This document shows positions 26,527-39,671 of a stretch of DNA of 64,000 bases, one piece after another. The position numbers were made by a program, and so were the translations under genes. Below the pieces are notes generated by a model, which had not been told where the DNA came from, searched no databases, and was given only the letters and a program-made list of their open reading frames with translations. Numbering within the stretch: position 1 is the stretch's first letter; each line of letters starts with the position of its first letter. The DNA is from Lachnospiraceae bacterium (GTDB lineage Bacteria > Bacillota > Clostridia > Lachnospirales > Lachnospiraceae): positions 1 to 64,000 of the forward strand of contig JAKSRS010000003.1 in the NCBI GenBank assembly GCA_024403515.1, written 5' to 3'.

Positions 26527-26729
26527 TTATCAACAAAATGTGAATAACTTGTGGATAAGTAGTTTAAATTTATGTTGATTAAAAATAAAAGCCCATATTT
26601 TAGCCTTTTTTAGAAATTAAAAATAAATAAAGTTATTAACATTTATGATTCCATAACATGCAAAAGAAGGTTTACGTTTTTAACTTTTTCCACAGGTTGT
26701 GAATAACATATATATAGTATTGTGAATAA
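26527..26729. promoter_or_regulatory. DnaA-box cluster in oriC
   Basis: One perfect box (minus strand TTATCCACA, 26550-26558) and five one-mismatch boxes: TTATCAACA (+, 26527-26535), TTATTCACA (minus, at 26539-26547, 26698-26706 and 26721-26729) and TTTTCCACA (+, 26686-26694). They fall into two subclusters about 150 bp apart, and the right one abuts the dnaA promoter, which suggests autoregulation. Confidence 0.85.
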
Positions 26730-26737
26730 ATAAAAGT

Positions 26738-26766
26738 TTGAAATTTTACTATGTTTAGAGTAAAAT
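26738..26766 (+). promoter_or_regulatory. Promoter of dnaA
   Basis: TTGAAA (26738-26743), a 17-bp spacer and TAAAAT (26761-26766), about 60 bases before the dnaA start. A DnaA box ends 8 bases upstream of the -35 element. Confidence 0.75.
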
Positions 26767-26825
26767 ATAGTGGAGTATGTATGATAATTTTTAACCTTAT
26801 TTTTAATAAAACGGAGATATAAACA

Positions 26826-28184
26826 ATGCCAGACATAGCATCTAAATGGGAATTCATAAAAAATCAAATATTTGAAGAATATGGTCTGACAAAAGTCTCA
26901 TACAATACATGGATAAATCCATTAAAATTCCATAGTGTTGAAAATAATAAGGTTTATATAGTTATTCCAGATGATAACAATTTAAAACTTACTTATATTA
27001 CTAAAAGTTTTACAGATTATTTTAAGGTAACAATAAGTGAAGTTATGAACCATGAATATGACGATGTTATATTCATGCTTGAAAAAGAAATTGAAGAAGA
27101 AAAGAAAGAAGCTGTAATAGAAAATAAAGTTTATAACATTAATTCTGAAACAGCTAATTTAAATGCTAAATATAAATTTGATACCTTTGTAGTTGGTGCA
27201 AATAATAAAATGGCACATGCTGCATCTTTATCAGTTGCAGAAAATCCGGGAACTTCTAACTACAATCCTCTTTATATATATGGAGAATCCGGTCTTGGTA
27301 AAACTCACCTTATGCAGGCCATAGGACATTATGTTTTGGAAACAAACCCTGATAAGAAAGTTTTATATGTTACAAGTGAACAGTTTACAAATGAAATTGT
27401 TGATTGTTTAAGAAGTGGTAATGCCAATTCTATTAATAAATTCAGAGATAAATACAGAACAGTTGATTTATTAATGATAGATGATGTTCAGTTTCTTATA
27501 GGTAAGGAAGCAACTCAGGAAGAATTCTTCCATACTTTCAATGAACTTCATTCTTCTGGTAAACAGATTATTCTTTCTTCAGATAGAAAACCTAATGAAT
27601 TAACTGTAGATGAAAGATTTATAGGAAGATTTACAATGGGACTTTCTACATTTATTGAAAGACCTGATTATGAAACAAGAATTGCTATCCTTATGAGGAA
27701 AGCTGAAACAAGCAATATTAATATAGGAAGAGACATAATTAATTATATTGCTGAAAACATAAATTCAAACATTAGAACTCTTGAAGGAGCATTAAACAGA
27801 ATTATTGCTTTTTCTAAATTAAATAAAGTTGAAATGAATGTTCAGTATGCTGAAGAAGCATTAAAAGATTTAATTAGTCCTAATGATAATAAGGAAGTTA
27901 CTCCTAAATATATTATTGAAGTAGTTGCTGAACATTATGGAGTTACAGTTGAAGATATTATTTCCAAGAAAAGAACTGCAGAGATTTCACTTCCAAGACA
28001 GATATGCATGTATTTGTGTCGTGAAATGACTGATGTTTCATTAAATGAAATAGGTGCAGCTTTAGGAAATAAAGATCATGCAACTATTCTTCATGGAGTA
28101 AAGAAAATAGAAAATGATATTACTTCAAATAAAGAATTATCTAACAAAGTAGAGACAATAAAGAAGAAGTTATCACCAAATTAA
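26826..28184 (+). CDS. dnaA: Chromosomal replication initiator DnaA
   Basis: The AAA+ initiator that binds oriC and melts it (452 residues). Domain I is at the N-terminus (about 1-85), followed by a Glu/Lys-rich linker. The ATPase domain has YNPLYIYGESGLGKTHLMQA (Walker A) and LLMIDDVQFLIGK (Walker B). Domain IV at the C-terminus has ISLPRQICMYLCREMTDVSL and the DnaA-box recognition motif KDHATILHGVKKI. GGAG lies about 10 bases before the ATG. It begins the plus-strand replication gene run. Confidence 0.98.
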   Translation: MPDIASKWEFIKNQIFEEYGLTKVSYNTWINPLKFHSVENNKVYIVIPDDNNLKLTYITKSFTDYFKVTISEVMNHEYDDVIFMLEKEIEEEKKEAVIENKVYNINSETANLNAKYKFDTFVVGANNKMAHAASLSVAENPGTSNYNPLYIYGESGLGKTHLMQAIGHYVLETNPDKKVLYVTSEQFTNEIVDCLRSGNANSINKFRDKYRTVDLLMIDDVQFLIGKEATQEEFFHTFNELHSSGKQIILSSDRKPNELTVDERFIGRFTMGLSTFIERPDYETRIAILMRKAETSNINIGRDIINYIAENINSNIRTLEGALNRIIAFSKLNKVEMNVQYAEEALKDLISPNDNKEVTPKYIIEVVAEHYGVTVEDIISKKRTAEISLPRQICMYLCREMTDVSLNEIGAALGNKDHATILHGVKKIENDITSNKELSNKVETIKKKLSPN

Positions 28185-28459
28185 TCAACATTAATTGTTA
28201 ATAGTATGTGGATTGATGTTTACAATTTTTATTTACAAATTTTGATTAAAAATAAGATGTTTATAAATGCTTTTTTTTGCACATATAAATAACTAATTTT
28301 CTACTTTATAATTAACATTTAAAAGGCCATAAAAATGGGACTTTGAAGACTTATAAACAAATCAACATGCTATAATAATAATAATGTTAATTATTTAATA
28401 TTATATAATAGCTTTTCTATTTCAAAATTTTATCAACCATAAAAAAAGGAGTTATTAAC
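28185..28459. other. AT-rich dnaA-dnaN gap, candidate unwinding region
   Basis: A 275-base gap with very low GC and no supported gene. In Bacillus the unwinding element lies in this position. An extended -10 (TGCTATAAT, 28368-28376) probably starts dnaN transcription, although its -35 is weak. A two-mismatch DnaA-like site TGTGGATTG lies at 28207-28215. The unwinding role is inference from position and composition. Confidence 0.5.
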
Positions 28460-29563
28460 ATGAAAATTGAATGTTCTAAAGCAAGTCTTTTAAACGGTGT
28501 TTCAATTGTATCTAAAGCAGTTCCTTCTAAAACTACATTGTCTATTTTACAGTGTATATTAATTAAAGCTAATAAAGGTGTTATTACTTTAACAGCTAAT
28601 GATATGGAACTTGGTATTGAAACAAAAATTGAAGGAAACATTCTTGAAGAAGGTAATGTAGCTTTAGATGCTAAGTTCTTTTCAGAAATAGTAAGAAAAC
28701 TTCCTGATAACAATATCATTATTGATGTTGATGAAAAGTTTATGACAAAGATTACTTGTGAAAATGCAAAGTTTAATCTTCTTGGTAAAAATGGAGATGA
28801 CTTTACTGCTTTACCTACAATTGATCGTGTAAACAGTGTTGTTATAAGTGATTATTCTTTAAAAGAACTTATTAAGCAGACTATTTTCTGTGTTGGTGTA
28901 AACTCAGCTAACCAGATTATGAATTCTGAACTTGTTCATGTTAATAATGATGTTCTTGAAATGGTTGCTCTTGATGGACATAGAATTGCTTATAGAAAGA
29001 TTAATTTAAAGAACAATTATCCTGATATGAAGATTATTGTTCCTGGAAAGACTTTAAATGAAATTGAAAGAATTCTTTCCGGTGATGCTAACAAGGATGT
29101 AGTTATTTTCTTTGAAAGAAATCACGTTCTTTTTGAACTTGATAATACACTTGTTGTTTCAAGACTTGTTGAAGGTAATTACTTTGATTATGAAAAAATG
29201 CTTGTAAATGATTATGAAACAAAAATTCATGTAAATAAAAAGAGCATTTATAGTTGTATTGACAGATCTACTCTTCTTTTAAGAGAAGGTGAAAAGAAAC
29301 CTATAGTCTTAGAAGTAAGAGATACTAATGTTAATTTTTCAATTAAGACATTAGTTGGAGATATGAATGAAGATCTTCTTGTAAATAAAACAGGTAAAGA
29401 TATTGATATTGCATTTAATCCTCAGTTCTTCCTTGATACTTTAAAAGTAATTGATGATGAAGATATTGATGTTTATCTTATGAGTCCTAAGAATCCTTGT
29501 ATTATTAAGAACGAAGAAGCAAGTTATATATATCTTATTCTTCCTGTTAACTTCATTAAGTAA
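28460..29563 (+). CDS. dnaN: DNA polymerase III sliding clamp (beta subunit)
   Basis: A ring-shaped processivity factor for the replicative polymerase (367 residues, normal length). The start MKIECSKASLLNGVSIVSKA matches the clamp N-terminus, and LDGHRIAYRKI with the C-terminal YIYLILPVNF correspond to the peptide-binding groove region. AAGGAG lies 8 bases before the ATG. It is followed after 11 bases by the S4-domain gene. Confidence 0.97.
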   Translation: MKIECSKASLLNGVSIVSKAVPSKTTLSILQCILIKANKGVITLTANDMELGIETKIEGNILEEGNVALDAKFFSEIVRKLPDNNIIIDVDEKFMTKITCENAKFNLLGKNGDDFTALPTIDRVNSVVISDYSLKELIKQTIFCVGVNSANQIMNSELVHVNNDVLEMVALDGHRIAYRKINLKNNYPDMKIIVPGKTLNEIERILSGDANKDVVIFFERNHVLFELDNTLVVSRLVEGNYFDYEKMLVNDYETKIHVNKKSIYSCIDRSTLLLREGEKKPIVLEVRDTNVNFSIKTLVGDMNEDLLVNKTGKDIDIAFNPQFFLDTLKVIDDEDIDVYLMSPKNPCIIKNEEASYIYLILPVNFIK

Positions 29564-29574
29564 AGGAAATAAAA

Positions 29575-29784
29575 ATGGAAGAAATTAAATTAAGAGAAGA
29601 ATTTATAAAATTAGGCCAGGCTTTAAAGGCTGCCGGTTTAGTAGATAATGGTGTTGAAGCTAAAATTGAAATTCAGGAAGGAAATGTTCTTGTAAACGGT
29701 GAAGTTGATACACGAAGAGGTAAGAAGCTTGTTGACGGAGATGTAATCTCATTCAATGGTCAGGAAGTTAGAATCGTAAAGTAG
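29575..29784 (+). CDS. rlbA: S4-domain RNA-binding protein (RlbA/YaaA)
   Basis: A 69-residue protein consisting of one S4 RNA-binding domain: IKLGQALKAAGLVDNGVEAK, then VLVNGEVDTRRGKKL and GDVISFNG. It is regularly found between dnaN and recF in Firmicutes. A ribosome-related role has been suggested for the family. Gaps to its neighbours are 11 and 9 bases, so it belongs to the same transcript. Confidence 0.92.
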   Translation: MEEIKLREEFIKLGQALKAAGLVDNGVEAKIEIQEGNVLVNGEVDTRRGKKLVDGDVISFNGQEVRIVK

Positions 29785-29793
29785 AGATAACTA

Positions 29794-32963
<3,170 letters not shown>

Positions 32964-32994
32964 ATAAACTAGGCAAAAGAAAAGGACATTTTTT

Positions 32995-35538
32995 ATGGAT
33001 GACCAGATTTTTGACAATGTAGTTCAAGTAGATAAGGTACAGGAAGTCGATCTTAAGAAGACTATGGAGAATTCTTATATCGATTATGCCATGAGTGTTA
33101 TCGCTTCAAGAGCTCTTCCTGACGTTAGAGATGGTTTAAAACCTGTTCAAAGACGTGTACTTTACTCTATGATCGAACTTAATAACGGACCTGATAAGCC
33201 TCACCGTAAAAGTGCACGTATCGTAGGTGATACAATGGGTAAATATCACCCCCATGGTGATAGTTCTATTTACGGATCATTGGTAAATATGGCTCAGGAC
33301 TGGTCAATGAGATATCCTCTTATTGATGGTCATGGAAACTTTGGTTCAGTCGATGGTGATGGTGCCGCAGCTATGCGATACACAGAAGCCAGATTATCAA
33401 AGATTTCAATGGAACTTCTTGCTGATTTAAATAAAGATACAGTAGATTTTGTTCCTAACTTTGATGAAACCGAAAAAGAACCTGTAGTTTTACCCAGCCG
33501 TTATCCAAATCTTTTGGTAAATGGTACAACAGGTATTGCTGTTGGTATGGCTACAAATATTCCTCCTCACAACTTAAAGGAAATTGTTTCGGCCGTTGTT
33601 AAACTTATTGATAATAAAATTGACGAAGACAGAGAAACTACAATTGATGAAATTCTTCCAATTGTAAAAGCTCCTGATTTTCCTACCGGCGCCATGATTT
33701 TAGGTACAAGAGGAAGTGAAGAAGCTTATAGAACAGGTCGTGGTAAGGTTAAGGTAAGAGCAATTACTGAAATCGAAGCTATGCCTAACGGTAAGAATAG
33801 AATCATTGTTACAGAACTTCCCTATCTTGTTAATAAGGCAATGCTTATTCAGAAGATTGCCGAACTTGTAAAAGATAAAAAGATTGATGGTATTACAGAT
33901 CTTAGAGATGAATCCAGCCGTGAAGGTATGAGAGTTGTAATCGAATTAAGAAGAGATGTAAATGCCAATATCGTTTTAAACAAGCTTTTCAAGCATACAC
34001 AGATGCAGGATACATTCGGTATCATTATGCTTGCACTTGTAAATAATGAACCTAAGGTTATGAATCTTCTTGATATGCTCAGATACTATTTAAAGCATCA
34101 GGAAGATGTAGTAACAAGACGTACTAAGTACGATCTGAATAAGGCAGAAGAAAGAGATCATATTTTACAGGGATTACTTATTGCTTTAGATAATATCGAT
34201 GAAGTGATTAGTATCATCAGAAGTTCTGCAAATACTCAGGAAGCCAAAGACAGATTGATTGACAGATTTGGTCTTACTGATGTTCAGGCTCAGGCTATTG
34301 TAGATATGAGGCTTCGTGCTTTAACAGGTTTGGAAAGAGAAAAACTTGAAAAAGAACACGAAGAATTAGTTAAGTTAATTGCCAACTTAAAGGCAATTCT
34401 TGCTGATGAAAAGCTTCTTTTAAAGGTTATTAAAGAAGAAATCGTTGCAATATCCGATAAATTTGGTGATGATAGAAAATCAATTATCGGTATTGATGAT
34501 GACGATATCACAGATGAGGATATGATTCCTACTGAAAATACAGTTATCGCAATGACAAATCTTGGATATATCAAGAGAATGACAGTAGATAACTTCAGAT
34601 CCCAGAACCGTGGTGGCAAGGGAATCAAGGGAATGAACACAATTGAAGATGATTATATAGAAGATCTTCTTATGACATCTACAAAACAGCATATTATGTT
34701 CTTCACAAACCTCGGTCGTGTATACAGATTAAAAGCATACGAAATTCCGGAAGCTTCAAGAAATGCAAGAGGTACAGCAATTGTAAATCTTCTTCAGTTA
34801 AATCCCGGTGAAAAGATTAGTGCTATTATTCCTGTAACAAGTTTTGAAGAAGGAAAGAATCTTTTCATGGTAACCAAGAAGGGTATTGTAAAGAAAACTC
34901 CGGTTATCGAATTTGCAAATATAAGAAAAAATGGTCTTGCTGCAATTAATCTTAGAGATGATGATGAATTGATTGAAGTTAAGACAACTGACAAAGATTG
35001 CCATATTTTCCTTGTAACCAAAGAAGGTATGTGTATAAGATTCTTAGAAACAGATGTACGCTCAACAGGTAGAACATCTATGGGTGTAATTGGTATGAAT
35101 CTTGATGATGGTGATGAAATTGTAGGAATGCAGTTAGATCACCAGGGTGATTCACTCCTTATCGTTTCAGAATTAGGTCTTGGAAAGAGAACTGATTTGA
35201 CAGAATTTAGAACACAGTACCGTGGTGGTAAGGGTCTTAAGTGTTACAGAATTACAGAAAAGACCGGATGTGTAGTCGGTGTTAAGGCAGTAACAGATGA
35301 TCATGAAATTATGATGATTACTGATGCCGGTATCATTATTCAGATAAGAATGAACGAAATAACTGAACACGGAAGAATTACTTCTGGTGTTAAGTTAATC
35401 AATCTTGATGATGGTGTTAAGGTCGCTAAAATTGCCAAAGTTCGTGAAAAATTATCAGATGGTGATAATGAACTTTCAGATGAAGAAGTTGATAATATGG
35501 TTAATGAATTAGCCGAAGAAACTTCAGATGAAGAATAA
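32995..35538 (+). CDS. gyrA: DNA gyrase subunit A
   Basis: The DNA-cleaving subunit of gyrase (847 residues). The breakage-reunion domain begins with [20 protein letters not shown] and carries the catalytic Tyr in [13 protein letters not shown] (about residue 126). The six-bladed C-terminal wrapping domain includes the gyrase box [10 protein letters not shown] and a second copy-like YRGGKGLKC. The C-terminus is acidic ([11 protein letters not shown]). It ends the dnaA-to-gyrA run; a terminator follows. Confidence 0.98.
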   Translation: MDDQIFDNVVQVDKVQEVDLKKTMENSYIDYAMSVIASRALPDVRDGLKPVQRRVLYSMIELNNGPDKPHRKSARIVGDTMGKYHPHGDSSIYGSLVNMAQDWSMRYPLIDGHGNFGSVDGDGAAAMRYTEARLSKISMELLADLNKDTVDFVPNFDETEKEPVVLPSRYPNLLVNGTTGIAVGMATNIPPHNLKEIVSAVVKLIDNKIDEDRETTIDEILPIVKAPDFPTGAMILGTRGSEEAYRTGRGKVKVRAITEIEAMPNGKNRIIVTELPYLVNKAMLIQKIAELVKDKKIDGITDLRDESSREGMRVVIELRRDVNANIVLNKLFKHTQMQDTFGIIMLALVNNEPKVMNLLDMLRYYLKHQEDVVTRRTKYDLNKAEERDHILQGLLIALDNIDEVISIIRSSANTQEAKDRLIDRFGLTDVQAQAIVDMRLRALTGLEREKLEKEHEELVKLIANLKAILADEKLLLKVIKEEIVAISDKFGDDRKSIIGIDDDDITDEDMIPTENTVIAMTNLGYIKRMTVDNFRSQNRGGKGIKGMNTIEDDYIEDLLMTSTKQHIMFFTNLGRVYRLKAYEIPEASRNARGTAIVNLLQLNPGEKISAIIPVTSFEEGKNLFMVTKKGIVKKTPVIEFANIRKNGLAAINLRDDDELIEVKTTDKDCHIFLVTKEGMCIRFLETDVRSTGRTSMGVIGMNLDDGDEIVGMQLDHQGDSLLIVSELGLGKRTDLTEFRTQYRGGKGLKCYRITEKTGCVVGVKAVTDDHEIMMITDAGIIIQIRMNEITEHGRITSGVKLINLDDGVKVAKIAKVREKLSDGDNELSDEEVDNMVNELAEETSDEE

Positions 35539-35575
35539 GAATTGTAAAGATTCTTAGTTCAAGATTTAAAACATT

Positions 35576-35652
35576 AAACCCCATTTAAATGATTTGTATT
35601 TTCCTTACCGATATTAGGTAAAGAAGGTATAAATCAAATAAATGGGGTTTTT
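35576..35652. terminator. Bidirectional terminator between gyrA and the carboxypeptidase gene
   Basis: Outer arms AAACCCCATTTA and TAAATGGGGTTT are extended by GATTT/AAATC pairing, with an inner hairpin TTACC/GGTAA. T-runs follow on both strands, serving both convergent genes. Confidence 0.85.
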
Positions 35653-35674
35653 CATTTTCTATAATAAAATTTTC

Positions 35675-37156
35675 TTACCATTTTCTCTTACGTCTGCTCT
35701 TTTTGGAAATTTCGTAAGGCTTGTAATCAATGGAAGAATTAAGTCGGTTTTTTTGGATTATGGACTGCCTTCTTTTGGCAAAATTGTAATTTGAAAAAAT
35801 CTTGCGGACAATAAAGATTGAAAGCAGTAAGGATAAAAATACGACAATCCAAAAAACAATGTTATTTACATATATAAATGTTGGTTCCTCTTCTTCTTTA
35901 ATCTCTTCAGGGGCATTTCTATTGGTTACACCGTCATCACTGTCTGAAAAAGCAGTTTCGTTAAAGAAGTCAGAGGTATTTTTAGTTTCACTAAATGATA
36001 AATATCCGTTTCCAAGGAATTTACCATTATACTCATAATCTATCTGGGCCAGATGATCTTTATCTTCTACGGCAAAAGAAATTTTAGAAGTAAGATCGTT
36101 AAACTGAACAGTTTTAGGTATCAGCAAAGTTGATGTTGTGTCTAAAAAGATAATAGGAGAAGAATCTCCAAAAACATCACTTTCAGAAGAAAAGAAATTT
36201 TCATTCTGAATTGTGTAGTTAGTTTCATAATCAGATATGTTTATCTTTTCAAAGTTATTGTATCCGTAGTTGAATAATGCCAATGTATCTTCGTACTGAT
36301 AGGGAGTTTCTTCCTGCATTATTACACATATAAGTCGGATACCGTTTCTTTCACAACAGGTAACAAGGCACTGTCTTGACTCATCTGTAAATCCGGTTTT
36401 AGAACCTACAAGTCCATCTATATCGTAGTAGCCTGCAATGAAATAGTTTCTTGATGATAAAAGCATATCATCAGGCTGAGTTGGTGTAGGATACCAATGA
36501 TAGGTAAGTGTTCTTGATATTTTGGAAAGAAGTTCATTTTTAAAAAATTCTCTTCCCATTAAAGCAAGATCATATGCCGAAGTATAATGGTCCGGATCGG
36601 TATATCCGTGAGCATTTGTAAAATGAGTATCAAGACAACCAAGTTCTTTGGCACGCTCATTCATAAGTTTGACAAATTTCTCATCACTTCCCGAAACATA
36701 CTCACCTACTGCATTAGAGATTTCATTGGCTGAGCAGACTAAAATACCATAAAGGCATTCTTCCAAAGTCATTTCATTTCCAACATCAATTCCCATATTA
36801 GAACCATCGGGTGGAATACTCATTACTGCGGCCTCAGAAAAATAAACCATGTCGCTTAAGCTGACATTTTCTTTTTCCATAGCAAGGATGCAGGTCATAA
36901 GTTTGGTGGTACTTGCAGGAAACATGTGCTCGTGGATGTTCTTCTCATAAAGAATCAATCCGGAATCGGCATCCATAAGTATGGCACTTCCGGCACCAAT
37001 GGCGGGCCCTTCGGGCCAGTTTTCAATTTGATTGGATTGTATTGGCCAGGATTTTCTAGCTTCAGCTTCTTCTTTAAAATCGGCGTAGCCGTGAACAGAA
37101 GAAAATAAAATCGAGGCACCTAAAAAAAGCGATAAAACTCTAATTTTTCTCTTCAT
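35675..37156 (-). CDS. D-alanyl-D-alanine carboxypeptidase (DacA-type, S11 family)
   Basis: A penicillin-binding protein that trims the terminal D-Ala from peptidoglycan stem peptides outside the membrane. After a signal peptide (about 1-25) come the catalytic motifs SxxK (PASTTKLMTCILAME), SxN (CSANEISNAVGEY) and KTG (GLVGSKTGFTDES). A beta-rich C-domain follows, then a membrane segment near the end (FWIVVFLSLLLSIFIV) and a basic cytoplasmic tail (KKSRRKRKW), so it is anchored at the C-terminus. I use the ATG at 37156, preceded by GGAG with 10 bases between; an upstream TTG at 37183 is less likely. It is a single gene. Confidence 0.92.
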   Translation of the reverse strand: MKRKIRVLSLFLGASILFSSVHGYADFKEEAEARKSWPIQSNQIENWPEGPAIGAGSAILMDADSGLILYEKNIHEHMFPASTTKLMTCILAMEKENVSLSDMVYFSEAAVMSIPPDGSNMGIDVGNEMTLEECLYGILVCSANEISNAVGEYVSGSDEKFVKLMNERAKELGCLDTHFTNAHGYTDPDHYTSAYDLALMGREFFKNELLSKISRTLTYHWYPTPTQPDDMLLSSRNYFIAGYYDIDGLVGSKTGFTDESRQCLVTCCERNGIRLICVIMQEETPYQYEDTLALFNYGYNNFEKINISDYETNYTIQNENFFSSESDVFGDSSPIIFLDTTSTLLIPKTVQFNDLTSKISFAVEDKDHLAQIDYEYNGKFLGNGYLSFSETKNTSDFFNETAFSDSDDGVTNRNAPEEIKEEEEPTFIYVNNIVFWIVVFLSLLLSIFIVRKIFSNYNFAKRRQSIIQKNRLNSSIDYKPYEISKKSRRKRKW

Positions 37157-37201
37157 AGCTAAATAACTCCATATATATTTCAATTTTATACTATTTTTAC
37201 G

Positions 37202-37229
37202 TTGACATGAAGTATTTTTGTGATATTAT
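37202..37229 (+). promoter_or_regulatory. Promoter of the riboswitch-symporter transcript
   Basis: TTGACA (37202-37207), a 16-bp spacer and TATTAT (37224-37229) lie about 45 bases before the riboswitch aptamer. Confidence 0.75.
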
Positions 37230-37275
37230 TTCTGATATAAAAAAACTTTATTAGATTAAAGTTTTATAGTAACAA

Positions 37276-37359
37276 AGCAATTCTGGAGAGACCCAAAATA
37301 TCATTGGGAGCCGAAGGTGTAAGGTAACTTACCGATCTCTCAGGCAAAAGGACAGGAGG
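37276..37359 (+). promoter_or_regulatory. Glycine riboswitch, single aptamer
   Basis: The conserved gcvT-element core is clear: TGGAGAGACC, then GGGAGCCGAAGGTGTAAG and ACCGATCTCTCAGGCAAAAG, then GACAGGAGG. Only one aptamer is present. P1 can form between TTCTG (37281-37285) and CAGGA (37353-37357). The 3' side of P1 overlaps the Shine-Dalgarno AGGAGG (37354-37359) of the symporter gene, so glycine binding would be expected to mask it and lower translation. The aptamer is certain; the OFF mechanism is inference. Confidence 0.93.
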
Positions 37360-37364
37360 AAAAC

Positions 37365-38900
37365 ATGGAAAATTTCTTAACTAACGTTGCAGCAGTCAAC
37401 GACAAGGTGAACGGCTTCGCATGGGGCTGGTTCGCAATCATCTTACTTCTTGGAACAGGTCTTACATGTACTGTAATCACAAAATGTTTCCAAATCTCAC
37501 ATTTAAAGCACTGGTGGACAAATACTATTGCAACAGTATTTAAAAAAGACACCAGAACAAATAAGGATAAGGGTGCCGTTTCACAGTTTCAGGCTCTTTG
37601 TACAGCTTTAGCAGCAACAATCGGAACAGGTAATATCGCCGGTGTAGCAGCAGCTATCTGTATAGGTGGTCCCGGAGCAGTTGTATGGATGTGGATTGCA
37701 GCATTCCTTGGAATGATGACAAACTACTCAGAAAACATCTTAGGTATTTATTTCAGAAGAAAGAATGCTGAAAATGAATGGTCAGGCGGTCCTATGTACT
37801 ACTTAAAGGATGGTCTTGGAGCATACAAAGGATGCAAGTGGATTGGTAAATTACTTGCAGTTATTTTTGCAATCTTTGCAATCTTAGCTTCATTCGGTAT
37901 TGGTAATATGGGACAGATTAATAAGATTACTCTTAATATTCAGTCAGCTTTCTTTAGCAACGTATCAACTCAGACTGTTGGTGGCGTTTCAATTGTTAAC
38001 TGGATTATCGGATTTGTTCTTATGGTAATCGGTGGATTCATCATTTTAGGTGGTCTTCAGAGAATCGCATCATTTGCTGAAAAAGTTGTTCCTTTTATGG
38101 CTATCGTTTATGTAATTGGTGCATTAATCATTGCTATTTGTAACTTCAAGGAACTTGGCGCTATGTTCGCTGCAATCTTTAGATTTGCATTTGGTGCACG
38201 TGCACTTACAGGTGGTATCGCAGGTACAGCATTAATGCTTGCAATTAAGAACGGATGTAAAAGAGGTATCTTCTCTAACGAAGCTGGTCTTGGTTCATCA
38301 GTTATGGTTCATTCAAACTCAAACGTTATCGAACCTGTTAAGCAGGGTATGTGGGGAATCTTTGAAGTATTCGCTGATACAATGATCGTTTGTACAATGA
38401 CAGCAATCGTTGTTCTTTCTTCAGGTTTCATCAATCTTGAAACAGGTGTTGTAAATGAAGGTGTAAGCGATGCAACATTAGTTGCCAAGGCATTTGGTAA
38501 TGTATTTGGTATGGCTGGTGAATGGTTCATCGCAGTAGCAGTTTTACTCTTTGCATTCACAACAGTTCTTGGTTGGTCACACTATGGTTCTAAGGCAGTT
38601 GAATACCTTTTTGGTATTACAGGAGCTAAGATTTACAGAGTATTCTTCGTATTTATGATGATTTCAGGTGCTATCATGACATCATCTTTAGCATGGGATA
38701 TTTCAGATACATTCAACGGACTTATGATGATCCCCAACCTTATTGGTGTATTATCACTTACTCCTTTAGTAATTAAGATTACTAAGAACTACGTTGACAG
38801 AAACATCAAGGGTAAAGATATTAAGCCTATCCTTTCAGCTTTTGATGATGTACAAAAAGAAATGGAAGATAAGTTAAAAGCCGAAAAAGAAAATGCTTAA
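37365..38900 (+). CDS. Alanine/glycine:cation symporter (AGCS family)
   Basis: A sodium-coupled importer of alanine or glycine (511 residues, about 10-11 membrane segments). Family marks include FQALCTALAATIGTGNIAGV (about residues 75-94), EWSGGPMYYLKDGLG, SFGIGNMGQIN and KRGIFSNEAGLGSS, with TVLGWSHYGSKAVEYLFG later. The preceding glycine riboswitch argues that glycine is a main substrate. Start: ATG at 37365 with AGGAGG 5 bases upstream. A terminator ends the unit. Confidence 0.94.
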   Translation: MENFLTNVAAVNDKVNGFAWGWFAIILLLGTGLTCTVITKCFQISHLKHWWTNTIATVFKKDTRTNKDKGAVSQFQALCTALAATIGTGNIAGVAAAICIGGPGAVVWMWIAAFLGMMTNYSENILGIYFRRKNAENEWSGGPMYYLKDGLGAYKGCKWIGKLLAVIFAIFAILASFGIGNMGQINKITLNIQSAFFSNVSTQTVGGVSIVNWIIGFVLMVIGGFIILGGLQRIASFAEKVVPFMAIVYVIGALIIAICNFKELGAMFAAIFRFAFGARALTGGIAGTALMLAIKNGCKRGIFSNEAGLGSSVMVHSNSNVIEPVKQGMWGIFEVFADTMIVCTMTAIVVLSSGFINLETGVVNEGVSDATLVAKAFGNVFGMAGEWFIAVAVLLFAFTTVLGWSHYGSKAVEYLFGITGAKIYRVFFVFMMISGAIMTSSLAWDISDTFNGLMMIPNLIGVLSLTPLVIKITKNYVDRNIKGKDIKPILSAFDDVQKEMEDKLKAEKENA

Positions 38901-38935
38901 TCTTTTACAATCTAATATTTAATATGATATAATCT

Positions 38936-38967
38936 GAGCCGGTAATAACTTACCGGCTCTTTTTTTC
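38936..38967 (+). terminator. Terminator of the symporter gene
   Basis: The perfect 10-bp stem GAGCCGGTAA/TTACCGGCTC is followed by eight T. Confidence 0.93.
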
Positions 38968-38997
38968 AAAAGAAAGTTAAACTATTTGGAGGTATTA

Positions 38998-39642
38998 ATG
39001 AGATTAAGAAACATTACAGGTTCAGAAGAAGTAATTGCAAAGAGTGAATATGTAATTCATGATCCTAAATCAATGAGTGGAAACTGGCAGAGTGTATTTA
39101 GTAATAAGGCGCCCCTTCATATTGAAATTGGAATGGGAAAAGGTCGTTTTATTATGGATATGGCCAAAGCACACCCCGATGTAAACTACATAGGTATTGA
39201 AAGATATTCAAGCGTTCTTTTGCGTGCCCTTCAGAAGATGGATTCACTCGAAGAAAAACCTGAAAATGTAAAATTTATCTGCATGGATGCCAAAGAAATA
39301 GATGAAGTATTTGGAAAAGAAGAAGTCGACAGAATATATCTTAATTTCTCAGATCCCTGGCCCAAGGACAGACATGCCAAAAGAAGACTTCCTTCAAGAC
39401 AGTTTTTAAGTAAGTACAATAATATACTTGTCAAGGAAGGAACTTTAGAGTTTAAGACTGATAACAGAGGATTATTTGATTTTGCTGTTGAAGAATTAGA
39501 ACCGGCAGGATGGAAGGCCTTGGAAATCACTTATGATCTTCATAATGATGAAAGATTAATGCAGGGAAATATCATGACCGAATACGAGGAGAAATTCTCA
39601 TCAATCGGAAATCCTATATGTAAATACATAATAAATCGCTAA
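38998..39642 (+). CDS. trmB: tRNA (guanine-46-N7)-methyltransferase
   Basis: A SAM-dependent enzyme that makes m7G46 in the tRNA variable loop (214 residues). The SAM site HIEIGMGKGRFIMDMA, then NYIGIERYSSV and the signature LNFSDPWPKDRHAKRRL, are diagnostic. The start is the ATG at 38998 with GGAGG 5 bases upstream; a TTG further up (38986) overlaps that site and is rejected. It is a single gene after the symporter terminator. Confidence 0.96.
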   Translation: MRLRNITGSEEVIAKSEYVIHDPKSMSGNWQSVFSNKAPLHIEIGMGKGRFIMDMAKAHPDVNYIGIERYSSVLLRALQKMDSLEEKPENVKFICMDAKEIDEVFGKEEVDRIYLNFSDPWPKDRHAKRRLPSRQFLSKYNNILVKEGTLEFKTDNRGLFDFAVEELEPAGWKALEITYDLHNDERLMQGNIMTEYEEKFSSIGNPICKYIINR

Positions 39643-39671
39643 AAAGGAATATTTTTTTGTAATAATATTAC

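Larger units (their letters stand above)
26367..26825. other. Chromosomal replication origin region (oriC, rpmH-dnaA gap)
   Basis: A non-coding, AT-rich stretch between divergent rpmH and dnaA, the place and gene order of oriC in Firmicutes. It contains clustered DnaA boxes (26527-26729) and the dnaA promoter. The rpmH promoter lies immediately to its left. No reading frame here is convincing. Confidence 0.85.

Noticed and set aside
26643..26867. Minus-strand open frames of 60-75 residues across oriC
   Set aside because: They run through the DnaA boxes and the dnaA promoter and start, are Tyr/Ile-rich by composition, and resemble no protein.
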